Below, in pieces: positions 1 through 7,413 of a stretch of DNA of 64,000 bases. The notes below the pieces were generated by a model. The model did no database searches. It saw only the letters and a list, made by a program, of their open reading frames with translations, and had not been told where the DNA came from. Where the stretch lies: positions 27,136 to 91,135 of the forward strand of contig CAYWDH010000006.1 in assembly GCA_964456985.1 (NCBI GenBank), written 5' to 3'. Each line of letters starts with the position of its first letter. Positions within the stretch are counted from its first letter, which is position 1. This DNA is from WJMT01 sp964456985. Its GTDB lineage: Bacteria > Acidobacteriota > Aminicenantia > Aminicenantales > Aminicenantaceae. The translations under genes and the position numbers were made by a program.

Positions 1-50
1 ATAAAAAAATTGGAAAATGGGGAGATCATTTCCGTTAAAAAGGAGGGCTT

Positions 51-911
51 ATGGACAAAAAAATTATTGACTTATACCGTGACTATTCTATAGGGAACCT
101 GGACCGCCGTGAATTTCTCAAGAGATTGGCAGTGCTTGCCGGCGGGACAGCGGCGGGCGTGGCCCTGCTTCCTCTTTTAGAAAAGAAATTCGCTCAGGCT
201 CAGTTTGTTCCCGAAGATGACCCCCGCCTGAAAAAGGGATATATCACATATCCCGGTGAAACAGGAGAGGTCCGGGCCTATCAAGCTCGGCCTGATGAAG
301 AAAAGAAGCACCCTGCTGTGATTGTGATCCATGAAAACAGAGGGCTTCAGCCCCATATAGAGGATGTGGCCAGACGGGTGGCTCTGGAGGGTTTTTTGGC
401 TGTGGCTCCGGACGCGTTGTCTCCATTAGGAGGGACGCCGGAGAGTGTGGATGAGGCCCGATCAAAAATGCGGGAGCTTGACAGTGATGAGACCGTAAAA
501 AACTATGTAGCTGCGGTAGAGTATTTAAAGACCCATCCTCAAGCCACCGGAAAAGTCGGGTGCATGGGATTCTGCTGGGGAGGAGGCGTGACAAACCAGG
601 TCGCTGTAAATGCCCCGGATTTAAAAGCAGCGGTCCCTTTCTACGGCCGGCAGCCTGACGCTGAGGATGTTCCCAAGATCAAAGCTTCCCTGCTCATGCA
701 TTACGGCTCTTTGGACAAGCGCATCAATGCAGGTATTCCAGCGTTCAAAGAAGCTTTGGAAAATGCGTCCGTGGATTACAAGATATATATGTATGAGGGG
801 GCGGCCCATGCCTTTTTCAATGACACAAACCCTGACAGGTACAACAAAGAGGCAGCAGAACTGGCATGGGAGCGCACTGTGGCTTTTTTTAAGGAGAAAT
901 TAAAGACCTGA
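51..911 (+). CDS. Tat-exported dienelactone hydrolase family protein
   Basis: The 286-residue product has an alpha/beta-hydrolase fold of the dienelactone hydrolase family. The N-terminus carries a twin-arginine-like signal (DRREFLKR at 18-25, then a hydrophobic stretch to about 50), so export to the periplasm is likely. The catalytic triad is visible: Cys175 in GFCWGG, Asp222 in SLDKRI and His253 in AAHAFF. The family hydrolyses cyclic esters or related carbonyl substrates; the true substrate here cannot be read. A strong AAGGAGG ribosome site sits just before the ATG. It converges on the next gene with only a few bases between. Family assignment is firm, function loose. Confidence 0.9.
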   Translation: MDKKIIDLYRDYSIGNLDRREFLKRLAVLAGGTAAGVALLPLLEKKFAQAQFVPEDDPRLKKGYITYPGETGEVRAYQARPDEEKKHPAVIVIHENRGLQPHIEDVARRVALEGFLAVAPDALSPLGGTPESVDEARSKMRELDSDETVKNYVAAVEYLKTHPQATGKVGCMGFCWGGGVTNQVAVNAPDLKAAVPFYGRQPDAEDVPKIKASLLMHYGSLDKRINAGIPAFKEALENASVDYKIYMYEGAAHAFFNDTNPDRYNKEAAELAWERTVAFFKEKLKT

Positions 912-918
912 CTGTCTG

Positions 919-2052
919 TTATTTCTTCTGACGGCGCCACTCGGCCGCCACTTCGTCCACCCAGGGGCGGCAGTGTGAGAAAAAGCGTTTGTATCCTTTG
1001 CAGAGGTAATTGAGGCCCTCTTCTCCGTCAGGAGTTTTAACGAAGCGGTTCTTGGGACATCCGCCGTTGCACATATCCCTAACCTCGCATTCTCTGCAGT
1101 AGCGCGGTAGAGTATCCTGTTTTGCCCGGCCAAAGGCTCTCTGAGCCGGACTTTCAAGAAGCTGCTTAAGGGGAGTTTCAATGATGTTGCCGAGGCGGTG
1201 TGTTTTGTCGACAAAATGATCGCAGGAATAGAAATCTCCGTTGTGTTCTATGACGGGAATGTCCCCGCAGACCGGCCTGAAGATGCAGAGGGAATGTTCC
1301 TGCCCAAAAGCGGTTCGGGCCGCCTCCTCAAAGATCTGCACCTTGATCTTTCCTATGTCCTGACCTATCCATTCGTCAAAAACAGTACAGAGAAATTCTC
1401 CCCACAGTTCTGGGCTCACACTCAGACGACCAAGGCCGCTTTCAACCTCTGTCCGTTTTTCGACCGCAGGAAGAAAACTTATGTAGGAAGCATGGATTTT
1501 TTTAAAGAAATGGTAGACTTCGAGAGGATACTTGGCATTATGAGAGTTCACAACGCATAGGATATCAGTCGGGACTCCGTGTTTTTTGAGGATTTCATAT
1601 CCCCGAAGGGTCTTGTCAAAGGTCGGTTTTCCCTCCCTTGTGACACGAAACAGGTCATGGATTTCCCGCGGGCCGTCGAGGCTCAACCCTACAGAAAAGG
1701 CCTGGTTCCCTAAGAAACGTCCCCATTCATTATTCAAAAGGGTTCCGTTTGTCTGCATTCCATTCAAGATGAGCTGGTTGGCCGGTTTGTGCTTTTCCTG
1801 GAGCGCCACGATCTTCCTGAAGTAATCCAACCCCAGGATGGTGGGTTCTCCTCCGTGCCAGGAAAACCGGATCACAGGTTCAGAGGAGGCCTCAATGTGC
1901 TGGACAATATATTCCTCGAGCAGGATTTCGGGCATGCGCAGGGAACAGCCCTCATAGAGGCGTGTTTTTTCCAGATAATAGCAGTACTGGCAGGACAGGT
2001 TACACAAAGGGCCTGCAGGTTTCGCAAAAACCTGAAAATCACGGGATGCCAT
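919..2052 (-). CDS. Radical SAM/SPASM protein, anaerobic sulfatase-maturase (anSME) family
   Basis: This radical SAM enzyme carries the CxxxCxxC cluster motif (Cys17, Cys21, Cys24 in CNLSCQYCYY) directly after FAKPAGPL, as in anSME proteins. SWHGGEPT follows, and a C-terminal SPASM domain has CRECEVRDMCNGGCPKNRF and a final YLCKGY for auxiliary [4Fe-4S] clusters. anSMEs oxidise an active-site Cys or Ser of sulfatases to formylglycine; close relatives modify ribosomal peptides. I chose the internal ATG because the family starts right before the F-x-V-x-x-K-P motif; an upstream TTG at 2088 is possible. The neighbouring PqqD/HprK genes and the absence of a canonical sulfatase in the window keep a peptide-maturase role open. 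Confidence 0.85.
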   Translation of the reverse strand: MASRDFQVFAKPAGPLCNLSCQYCYYLEKTRLYEGCSLRMPEILLEEYIVQHIEASSEPVIRFSWHGGEPTILGLDYFRKIVALQEKHKPANQLILNGMQTNGTLLNNEWGRFLGNQAFSVGLSLDGPREIHDLFRVTREGKPTFDKTLRGYEILKKHGVPTDILCVVNSHNAKYPLEVYHFFKKIHASYISFLPAVEKRTEVESGLGRLSVSPELWGEFLCTVFDEWIGQDIGKIKVQIFEEAARTAFGQEHSLCIFRPVCGDIPVIEHNGDFYSCDHFVDKTHRLGNIIETPLKQLLESPAQRAFGRAKQDTLPRYCRECEVRDMCNGGCPKNRFVKTPDGEEGLNYLCKGYKRFFSHCRPWVDEVAAEWRRQKK

Positions 2053-2124
2053 AGACCGTATATTACAATAAACGGGGGGCCTATCCAACCCCGTGCTCTT
2101 TTTTCCTCTTCCACCTACTCATTA

Positions 2125-2310
2125 AAAATTTCACCCTTTAATTCATCTATCGGAGTGATTACTTTTGAGTTTGCAGCTCTTCATTATGCGGCTCTTGAAA
2201 AAGGCAGCCAGCCTCAAGTCAACATTTCGCTTGAGAACGGTGACCAAAAATCCGGGATCCTGAGGATCTGTGATAACGAAATAGGCCTGCCTGGAGCCAA
2301 AAGTCACTTT
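2125..2310 (+). pseudogene. Remnant of a hybrid sensor kinase (Y_Y_Y plus HATPase pieces)
   Basis: Frame 1 reads GVITFEFAALHYAALEK, close to the Y_Y_Y segment of two-component propeller sensor kinases, then runs straight into a piece ending ILRICDNEIGLPGA, close to the G1/N2 box (DNGIGLP) of a histidine-kinase ATPase. These segments are normally hundreds of residues apart, so a large internal deletion is inferred. There is no start codon in a sensible place and the frame runs into the dispersed repeat at 2298. It fills most of the space between the radical SAM gene and the nucleotidyltransferase gene. Confidence 0.5.
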
Positions 2311-2404
2311 TTTAGGCCTAAAAAGTCATTGTCTTCAGGGTAGCAACCTGTGGAAAAGTAGGGTTATCTTCTTGATAATAAAAGAGATGGCCGGGCCCGT
2401 CCCC
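2298..2404 (+). repeat. Dispersed ~105-bp repeat, copy B
   Basis: This copy contains the palindrome TTTTAGGCCTAAAA near its left end, a middle CAGGGTAG...GTGGAAAAGTAGGGTTA, and the family tail TTGATAATAAAAGAGATGG followed by CCGGGCCCGTCCCC. The middle and tail match copy A at 46236-46342 (opposite orientation) along their length, and the tail matches copies at 5730, 5855 and 8886. The right two thirds overlap the 3' end of the nucleotidyltransferase gene, so the repeat encodes that protein's last residues. Confidence 0.7.
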
Positions 2405-3492
2405 ATATTTGAATAGGCGGCCTGGATGGCTGCGAGCGGAGGGAAAAGTCTTTTGAAAATAAAGGTGATTTTTTTTATAAGCCCTCTCTGCATAGCCAGC
2501 TCCGTTCCTGGGGCCTTTAAATTTATAAAGCCGATAGAGGCAGAGAGCTTCAGCCTTTTTTGTATCCAAGTGTCAGAACGGCCGCCTGAATGGCCGGAAA
2601 GAGAGAAAAAATATTCCGGAGGGATCCCGAGCCATTCAGGTAGCACTGCAGAGGCAGAGATAAATTCATCCTGAAGCCCTGTGAGTCTAAGCAACCGTTT
2701 AAGGTCATTTCCATTGATTTCATCTTTCATTATCAGCAGTTTTGCTGCGAAATCAAGGTAGTGCTTGAGAGAGACAAATCCCTGATGCGCCAGGAAATGT
2801 CCGGCATCAAAGACAAGCTGCGCTTCGGTGGGCATGACATGAAATTCGATCCCTTCCAGCTGCACTGGCTCTGTCTTCTCCCAAACAGATCTCAAAAATT
2901 CCTTTTTGTTTTTCATGAAGTGAAAAAGATTGAAATGAAGCTCAAGATAAATATCAAGGCTTTCATGCTCCATACTCAAGTGATGGAGGCGGATGAATCC
3001 GGGCTTTCGGCATCCCAGAGAAAAGGCTGTGTCACTGAGAGCCTTGAGGTTTTTTTTTCGGCACAGAAGGTCAAGGTCAGCCATAGGCCTTATTCCGGTA
3101 TCGCTCTCATAAACCTGAACAAGAGATGCCGGGCCTTTAAGGACCGCAACCGGAATATGTTGACTCCTGCACTTATCCACAAGACGCCTGAGAAAGGACA
3201 GAACCTCGCTATTCCTGATGATGTTGGTGAAATAAGCCTTTTCCCATTCTCTTATGAGATGCGTTGGGATGGAATCACCAGGCAGCCAATTCTTTGTGAT
3301 GAGAACATAGAGGAGGGCATCAAGATTGTGATAATAGGCCATTTTTCCGAAAACATCCCAGTTTATGTTTTTCGGAAATGAGAAATCATCCTCTAGGCTG
3401 ATGCCGGATACCTCTTTTAACCAGCGGCCGCATGCCAGGAAAAGGACCCTCAAGCAGAGTATCTTTTCTTTATTCACAGGTAAAGATAACAT
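2335..3492 (-). CDS. NTP_transf_5-type nucleotidyltransferase family protein
   Basis: The 385-residue protein has the core of the PF14907-type putative nucleotidyltransferases: VAVLKGPASL around residue 116 followed by DTGIRPMADLDLL, whose G-x-R-x-x-x-D-x-D arrangement supplies the presumed metal-binding aspartates. The rest is helical. These proteins are commonly found beside PqqD-like and HPr-kinase-like genes, as here, where it is divergent from them across a promoter region. The reaction is unknown. The last ~23 codons lie inside a dispersed repeat, so the native C-terminus was probably replaced. The start is the first ATG. Confidence 0.8.
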   Translation of the reverse strand: MLSLPVNKEKILCLRVLFLACGRWLKEVSGISLEDDFSFPKNINWDVFGKMAYYHNLDALLYVLITKNWLPGDSIPTHLIREWEKAYFTNIIRNSEVLSFLRRLVDKCRSQHIPVAVLKGPASLVQVYESDTGIRPMADLDLLCRKKNLKALSDTAFSLGCRKPGFIRLHHLSMEHESLDIYLELHFNLFHFMKNKKEFLRSVWEKTEPVQLEGIEFHVMPTEAQLVFDAGHFLAHQGFVSLKHYLDFAAKLLIMKDEINGNDLKRLLRLTGLQDEFISASAVLPEWLGIPPEYFFSLSGHSGGRSDTWIQKRLKLSASIGFINLKAPGTELAMQRGLIKKITFIFKRLFPPLAAIQAAYSNMGTGPAISFIIKKITLLFHRLLP

Positions 3493-3554
3493 AGCGCCTT
3501 AAGCCATTTTAATCCATAAGAGATGTGAATTCAAAAGTCCTGTGCTTTATCGGA

Positions 3555-3583
3555 TTGACACCTCTTTTTCCCTGTAATAAACT
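3555..3583 (+). promoter_or_regulatory. Sigma-70 promoter of the PqqD/HprK-like operon
   Basis: A perfect TTGACA -35 box at 3555-3560 is followed after exactly 17 bases by TAAACT at 3578-3583. The predicted start of transcription lies about 30 bases before the PqqD-like start codon. It sits in the 127-bp gap between divergent genes. Confidence 0.7.
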
Positions 3584-3619
3584 TGAGGTCAAAAGAAACT
3601 CGAGACAAAAGAGAGAAAA

Positions 3620-3907
3620 ATGACAGAACTGCAGGATCGTGACATACATTATAAGCGCATACAGAAAGCGAAACTCAAAAAAGTCGGAGACCAAATGGCT
3701 GTCTATGTCCCAAGGCAAAGAGCTATTCATGTATTGAATCAAACAGCCTTCTTCATATGGGAGTGCCTCAAAGACTCTGTTACCTTTGAAGAGCTCCTCT
3801 TCATGCTCAGCGAAGCCTTTAAGGGGGAAAGAGAGATTATGAAAAGGGACCTGGAAGAGACCTTAGATCTTCTCCTTAAGAAAGGACTCATTCGAAAAGT
3901 CAGATGA
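3620..3907 (+). CDS. PqqD family (RRE-fold) protein
   Basis: The 95-residue product matches the small PqqD/RRE winged-helix fold: a basic N-terminus, a beta-rich part (AVYVPRQRAIHVLNQTAFF), then IWECLKDSVTFEELL and a helical tail. PqqD proteins bind leader peptides and present them to a radical SAM or other modifying enzyme. Its stop overlaps the next start (ATGA), showing translational coupling with the HPr-kinase-like gene. It has its own consensus promoter. A discrete PqqD beside a kinase-like and a nucleotidyltransferase gene resembles the HPr-rel-A type arrangement, whose function is unknown. Confidence 0.82.
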   Translation: MTELQDRDIHYKRIQKAKLKKVGDQMAVYVPRQRAIHVLNQTAFFIWECLKDSVTFEELLFMLSEAFKGEREIMKRDLEETLDLLLKKGLIRKVR

Positions 3908-4719
3908 AGGCATTTTCTTTTTCTCTTCCTCAAACTGATGTTTTGATAAGTTTTCCTGAAGAAATTGAGGAAATCATTCTCCGTTCCTTTTCTCTTTTTC
4001 AAAAACCGGAACCACTTTCCCCTCGTTGCTGCCGTTTCAGGATCAGTCGTGGTTCGACTGGCTATGATCTTTACAAAGATGAAAAATGTACAGGCTCTTT
4101 CGAGAGTGCGCTAGCGGTCTACGGAGCGCTGGAAAATGAGGTGGAGACGTTGTTGATTAAAAGCGGTGGAGAATGGGTGACCTTTCACGCGGGCTGTGTC
4201 AGAGTGGGTGAGGGAGCCTGCCTTATCGCAGGAAAGCCGGAAGCGGGAAAAACATCAACAACGTTTATTATGGTCGAGATGGGAAAGGATTTCCTCTGCG
4301 AGGAGATGGCGCCTGTTGAGCCGTCAAGCCGGCTTGTTCATCCTTTTCCCCTGCCTTTATCCATGAGCAGGACTTTTGCCAAGGAATATGGCTCCTGTCA
4401 CTCTGTAAAAAAGGGGAGGCTGGAGGACATAGGTAACAGATTTTCGCAGTATGTTCCCCACCGGGCATGGAAGCGCCCGCTCCCTCTGCGAATGATTATC
4501 CTTCCGTTCTACAATCCGGGCTTTACACCGGATATGGTTTCTCTCTCTCCGGGAGAAGCCCTGCCGGATGTCCTTGAGTGCTGTTTTCCTCCTAAGAGGA
4601 GTGAAGAGAAGTTGTTTGATTCGGTTATAAACCTTGTGACAGGATGCCAAATTTTCCGACTCTTTTCAAACGGAATAGAAGCGACAAAGGATCTTGTCAG
4701 AAGGCTTACTTATGAATAA
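3904..4719 (+). CDS. HPr kinase-like (HprK-related) P-loop protein
   Basis: The 271-residue protein resembles the C-terminal kinase domain of HPr kinase/phosphorylase. It has FHAGCVRVG, a Walker A loop GKPEAGKTST near residues 110-119, and FLCEEMAPV where HprK has its acidic metal-binding strand. It lacks the full-length HprK N-terminal domain and no HPr gene is nearby, so a different phospho-acceptor is likely; related kinases in lasso-peptide clusters phosphorylate the precursor peptide. It is coupled to the PqqD-like gene by a 4-base overlap and converges on the DUF4382-like gene 11 bp away. Confidence 0.8.
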   Translation: MKAFSFSLPQTDVLISFPEEIEEIILRSFSLFQKPEPLSPRCCRFRISRGSTGYDLYKDEKCTGSFESALAVYGALENEVETLLIKSGGEWVTFHAGCVRVGEGACLIAGKPEAGKTSTTFIMVEMGKDFLCEEMAPVEPSSRLVHPFPLPLSMSRTFAKEYGSCHSVKKGRLEDIGNRFSQYVPHRAWKRPLPLRMIILPFYNPGFTPDMVSLSPGEALPDVLECCFPPKRSEEKLFDSVINLVTGCQIFRLFSNGIEATKDLVRRLTYE

Positions 4720-4730
4720 TCCAGGTTAAT

Positions 4731-5336
4731 TCAATCTTCTTGAATGACGGGCTCCGGGGAGTCATGGAGAAAGATTATAGTGCCTCCTGAGTCGAATATA
4801 ATCAGTGTTTGACTGACATTAAAGGTCAGAGTGGGCTCATAGTCTGTATCGGCTGTCACAGTAATAGGGCCAATATCCCAAGTCTTTACAACATCCGCTC
4901 CCAGGTCGCCCCAGGCAGAATCCCGTACAGTGCATTCTTGTGCCGGGCCCGTGTCTGAGGCAAGGCATCCTGTATCGTCATTGACGGTTGTGCTTGTTGT
5001 GTAATATGTGGTTCCTCCGTAGTCCAAAGATCCTTGCATAACAAATGAGTTCAGGAAAATCACCCTTATTTGTGAATAGGTGCCGGAGGGAAGAGTGATG
5101 TCGCTTATACTGGGGAAGCTTCCGGGATTTGCCACAAGGTCAAGCTGGGATGAGCCAGAAAAAAGGGGGATCCAGTCTGATCCGTTATACACCTCAACAT
5201 CTGTCACAGTGACTTTATATGTAGACGGTGGACCTTTTACAACATTCGTCACTTGCCGCTTGACTTGAGCGGAGGTTAGAGAAATGATGGCGCAAAGGCA
5301 CAAACACAACCCGACTAAAAAGGCTTTCTTGGGCAT
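4731..5336 (-). CDS. Secreted DUF4382-like beta-sandwich protein
   Basis: The 201-residue product starts with a Sec signal peptide (MPKKAFLVGLCLCLCAIISL, cleavage near LTSAQ). The body includes VTVTDVEVYNGSDWIPL, ITLPSGTYSQIRVIF and a later DTDYEPTLTFNVSQTL, the layout of DUF4382-type carbohydrate-associated or cell-surface beta domains. The chosen ATG has an AAAGGAG site seven bases upstream; a further in-frame ATG at 5354 lies in front of that site and is unlikely. It is 29 bp downstream of the small Tat protein and shares its promoter. Function is unknown. Confidence 0.72.
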   Translation of the reverse strand: MPKKAFLVGLCLCLCAIISLTSAQVKRQVTNVVKGPPSTYKVTVTDVEVYNGSDWIPLFSGSSQLDLVANPGSFPSISDITLPSGTYSQIRVIFLNSFVMQGSLDYGGTTYYTTSTTVNDDTGCLASDTGPAQECTVRDSAWGDLGADVVKTWDIGPITVTADTDYEPTLTFNVSQTLIIFDSGGTIIFLHDSPEPVIQED

Positions 5337-5365
5337 TGAAATCTCCTTTTTCACTCTGACAGAGG

Positions 5366-5590
5366 TTATCTTCTGCGTCTAGAGGCTGTAGGTGCCGCGG
5401 TTCCGCCTCTTAAGGTGAACTTTCCTGGGCCCGTTTGCTGGGCATAGGCCATTTTTCCGCCTATAAAACTTTTGATCGAGGGCTTTTTGTAGGAAAGAGT
5501 AGCCGCTCCTGCAGTGACCGCAAGAAAGGCAAGGGCTCTTTTTGCGATACTCTTACAGAACTCCCTCCGGGCTAAAGGAGTCTTTTTCAT
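5366..5590 (-). CDS. Small Tat-signal protein with YxxPxI motif; candidate substrate peptide
   Basis: A 74-residue protein begins MKKTPLARREFCKS, a twin-arginine-like motif, then a hydrophobic segment (about 18-32). SYKKPSIKSFIGGKMAYA follows (residues 33-50): the spacing Tyr34-x-x-Pro37-x-Ile39 matches the YxxPxL leader motif that PqqD/RRE proteins recognise in lasso-peptide precursors. The C-terminus is short, Gly/Thr-rich and ends in four arginines. GGAGGT six bases before the ATG at 5590, and a promoter lying upstream of it, decide the start. It leads an operon with the DUF4382-like gene. Being a modification substrate is an inference; it could simply be a small exported protein. Confidence 0.65.
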   Translation of the reverse strand: MKKTPLARREFCKSIAKRALAFLAVTAGAATLSYKKPSIKSFIGGKMAYAQQTGPGKFTLRGGTAAPTASRRRR

Positions 5591-5625
5591 TTTACCTCCA
5601 TCTTGCATCTTGCTTATTTTTTTTA

Positions 5626-5655
5626 AATATACTCCCCGTAAAAATGCTTTGTCAA
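5626..5655 (-). promoter_or_regulatory. Sigma-70 promoter of the small Tat protein operon
   Basis: On the minus strand TTGACA (5655-5650) is followed after 18 bases by TATATT (5631-5626). The start of transcription would lie about 30 bases before the ATG at 5590. This excludes the longer in-frame reading that begins at 5686. Confidence 0.65.
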
Positions 5656-5729
5656 GACAAATCTCCTCATCAATCAGACAAACCAAACAAACCGGACAAA
5701 CTCAAAAAATTAGATAAATATTAGAGTTC

Positions 5730-5825
5730 CCATTTCAGCCTTGAAATGGTTGTTTTAAGTATAAAATCAAGCATTTATTTCAAGCTATCTTATTGATTAT
5801 AAAAGAAATTTTATGGTCCGTCCCC
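5730..5825 (+). repeat. Dispersed repeat, copy C
   Basis: It begins with the inverted repeat CCATTTCA-GCCT-TGAAATGG and ends CTATCTTATTGATTATAAAA then GAAATTTTATGGTCCGTCCCC. The tail is nearly the same as in copies D and E. It lies in the gap between the small Tat operon and the regulator gene, directly head-to-tail with copy D. Confidence 0.75.
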
Positions 5826-5854
5826 ACTACTCCAGCTCCAAAGGATTTAGAAGT

Positions 5855-5951
5855 CCTATTTTAGCCCTAAAATGGATGTTCTAAGCATGAAATAGGAGGC
5901 TTTTTAGGTTCTATCTTGTTGATTTTAAAGGAATTCCTATGGTCCGACCCC
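5855..5951 (+). repeat. Dispersed repeat, copy D
   Basis: It begins CCTATTTTAGCCCTAAAATGG (TTTTAGCCCTAAAA palindrome) and ends TATGGTCCGACCCC exactly where the stop codon of the minus-strand regulator gene begins at 5951. It is in tandem with copy C, spaced about 125 bp start to start. Together C and D explain the 360-bp gene-free stretch 5591-5950. Confidence 0.75.
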
Positions 5952-7318
5952 TAATGGTAATGCGGGATGTGGTATCGTCTAATCTTATTGTAAAGGGTTG
6001 ACCTTGAGATGCCCATGATCCTGGCGGTTTTACTCATGTGGTTATCAGTGACCTTGAGAAGGTAAAGGATGTATTCCTTTTCCAGTTCATTCAGGGTGGG
6101 AAGATCTTTGCGCCTTAGAAACGGTATTTTTTTTGGTTTTTCCATAGCTTCCTGAAAATAAGGGGGGAGGTCACTTATATCAATGTATTCTTTTTTCGAG
6201 GTCTCAACCGCCTGCTCCAGAACATCCTCAAGTTCTCTCACATTGCCCGGCCACTCATAAAGCTGGAAAAATTTCTGCGCGTTCCGGGAGATCCCTTTTA
6301 CATTCTTTCTGTGTTTTTTTTTGAGCCTCCTAAGAAAATGCCTCACTAAGAGAGGAATGTCCTCTGTCCTTTTTCTTAGAGGAGGAATAAAAATTTCCAG
6401 CTCATTCAATCCTTGGTAAAGAAGCTTCATGAATCCGTTGTTTTGGACCATCTCTCTGAGGTCAGCAGTGGAAGATGCGATTACTTTCACATCCACCTTC
6501 TTCTCATCGATCCCCCCCAGGGGTCTCACCACCCCCTCTTCCAGGAAAAGCGCCAGTTTAGCCTGGAAATTAAGAGGCATCTTACTGATCTCATCCAGAT
6601 AAAGAACTCCTTTATCTGCTATTTCTAAAAATCCTTTTTGATCTTTTTTTGCCCCTTTAAAGTAATTTTTTTTGTATCCGAAAAGCTCAGGCTCAAAAAG
6701 ACCTACAGGCATGGATATGCAGTTAAAAACCACAAGCTTCTTTTTTGCTATTGGGCTCAATCTTTGAAGGACTTGTGCTGCCAGTTTTTTCCCAACACCC
6801 GGCTCTCCTGTAATCAATGCGTTTGAAAAATGCGAAGCTGTCTTTTCAATAAGAGCGAACATCTCTAGCATAAAAGGATTTTTCCCAACCATACCATGGA
6901 ACGAGTATTTGTTCTCAAGCTTTGTCTCAAGCTGGAACGTCTTTTTCCGGAGCGCTCTTTTATTCTTTATTTTTTTAAGGGTCTCTTCAAGGTCCTGCTT
7001 TTTCAAAGGCCTCGTCAAATAATCAGTGGCCCCTTTGCGGACCATATCCAGCATTTCCACTTGATTCACAGGCTTTCCCACCAGGATCACATCCAGAAGC
7101 GAGTCAAACGCCTTGATCTCCTGTAAAAAGGAAGCTTCATCCAGCGGATCTGGCTCCGCCTCTTTTATAAGCACATGGATATCATTGTTGCGGATAAAGC
7201 TGTCAATTCCTTTTTTTGTGTCCAGAAAGTAAACACACTCATCAGGAATCAGTGAAGACCCTTTGATCAGATTGTAAATGGTGAGCTCATTCTCTAGAGT
7301 GAGGACATTTAGATTCAT
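5951..7318 (-). CDS. Degenerate NtrC-type regulator: pseudo-receiver, AAA+, Fis HTH
   Basis: The 455-residue protein has the three-domain layout of sigma-54 activators: receiver-like domain (1-120), AAA+ (about 138-375) and a Fis-type helix-turn-helix (HMSKTARIMGISRSTLYNKI, 427-446). Walker A (GEPGVGKK, 171-178), Walker B (VLYLDEI) and GNVREL are kept. However, the receiver lacks a phosphorylatable Asp (HVLIKEAEP), the GAFTGA loop reads NYFKGA (218-223), and the arginine-finger segment reads FMKLLYQGLN (296-305) where FRxDLYYRLN is expected. It may therefore bind DNA without remodelling sigma-54. It sits upstream of and divergent to the nucleotide-sugar dehydrogenase, so control of the polysaccharide locus is plausible. 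Confidence 0.85.
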   Translation of the reverse strand: MNLNVLTLENELTIYNLIKGSSLIPDECVYFLDTKKGIDSFIRNNDIHVLIKEAEPDPLDEASFLQEIKAFDSLLDVILVGKPVNQVEMLDMVRKGATDYLTRPLKKQDLEETLKKIKNKRALRKKTFQLETKLENKYSFHGMVGKNPFMLEMFALIEKTASHFSNALITGEPGVGKKLAAQVLQRLSPIAKKKLVVFNCISMPVGLFEPELFGYKKNYFKGAKKDQKGFLEIADKGVLYLDEISKMPLNFQAKLALFLEEGVVRPLGGIDEKKVDVKVIASSTADLREMVQNNGFMKLLYQGLNELEIFIPPLRKRTEDIPLLVRHFLRRLKKKHRKNVKGISRNAQKFFQLYEWPGNVRELEDVLEQAVETSKKEYIDISDLPPYFQEAMEKPKKIPFLRRKDLPTLNELEKEYILYLLKVTDNHMSKTARIMGISRSTLYNKIRRYHIPHYH

Positions 7319-7413
7319 TGGCTCCCCAAAGCTCTCGGTTTAACCTTTTGTTAAAGGTTTTTCGTCCTAATTGCCTTGTGGCTACAGTTATCCTAACAGT
7401 TTTTTCAAAGATT

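Noticed and set aside
5366..5686. 106-codon version of the small Tat protein
   Set aside because: The extension lies upstream of a good ribosome site and covers the -35/-10 promoter, so translation most likely starts at 5590.
5730..5951. Tandem copies C and D as a CRISPR array or phage attachment site
   Set aside because: Only two diverged units of about 100 bp with no equal spacers, and matching solitary copies elsewhere show a dispersed repeat.
7342..7362. Hairpin AACCTTT/AAAGGTT followed by T as a terminator
   Set aside because: It lies in a divergent promoter region just upstream of both genes and has a weak AT-rich stem, so termination there makes little sense.
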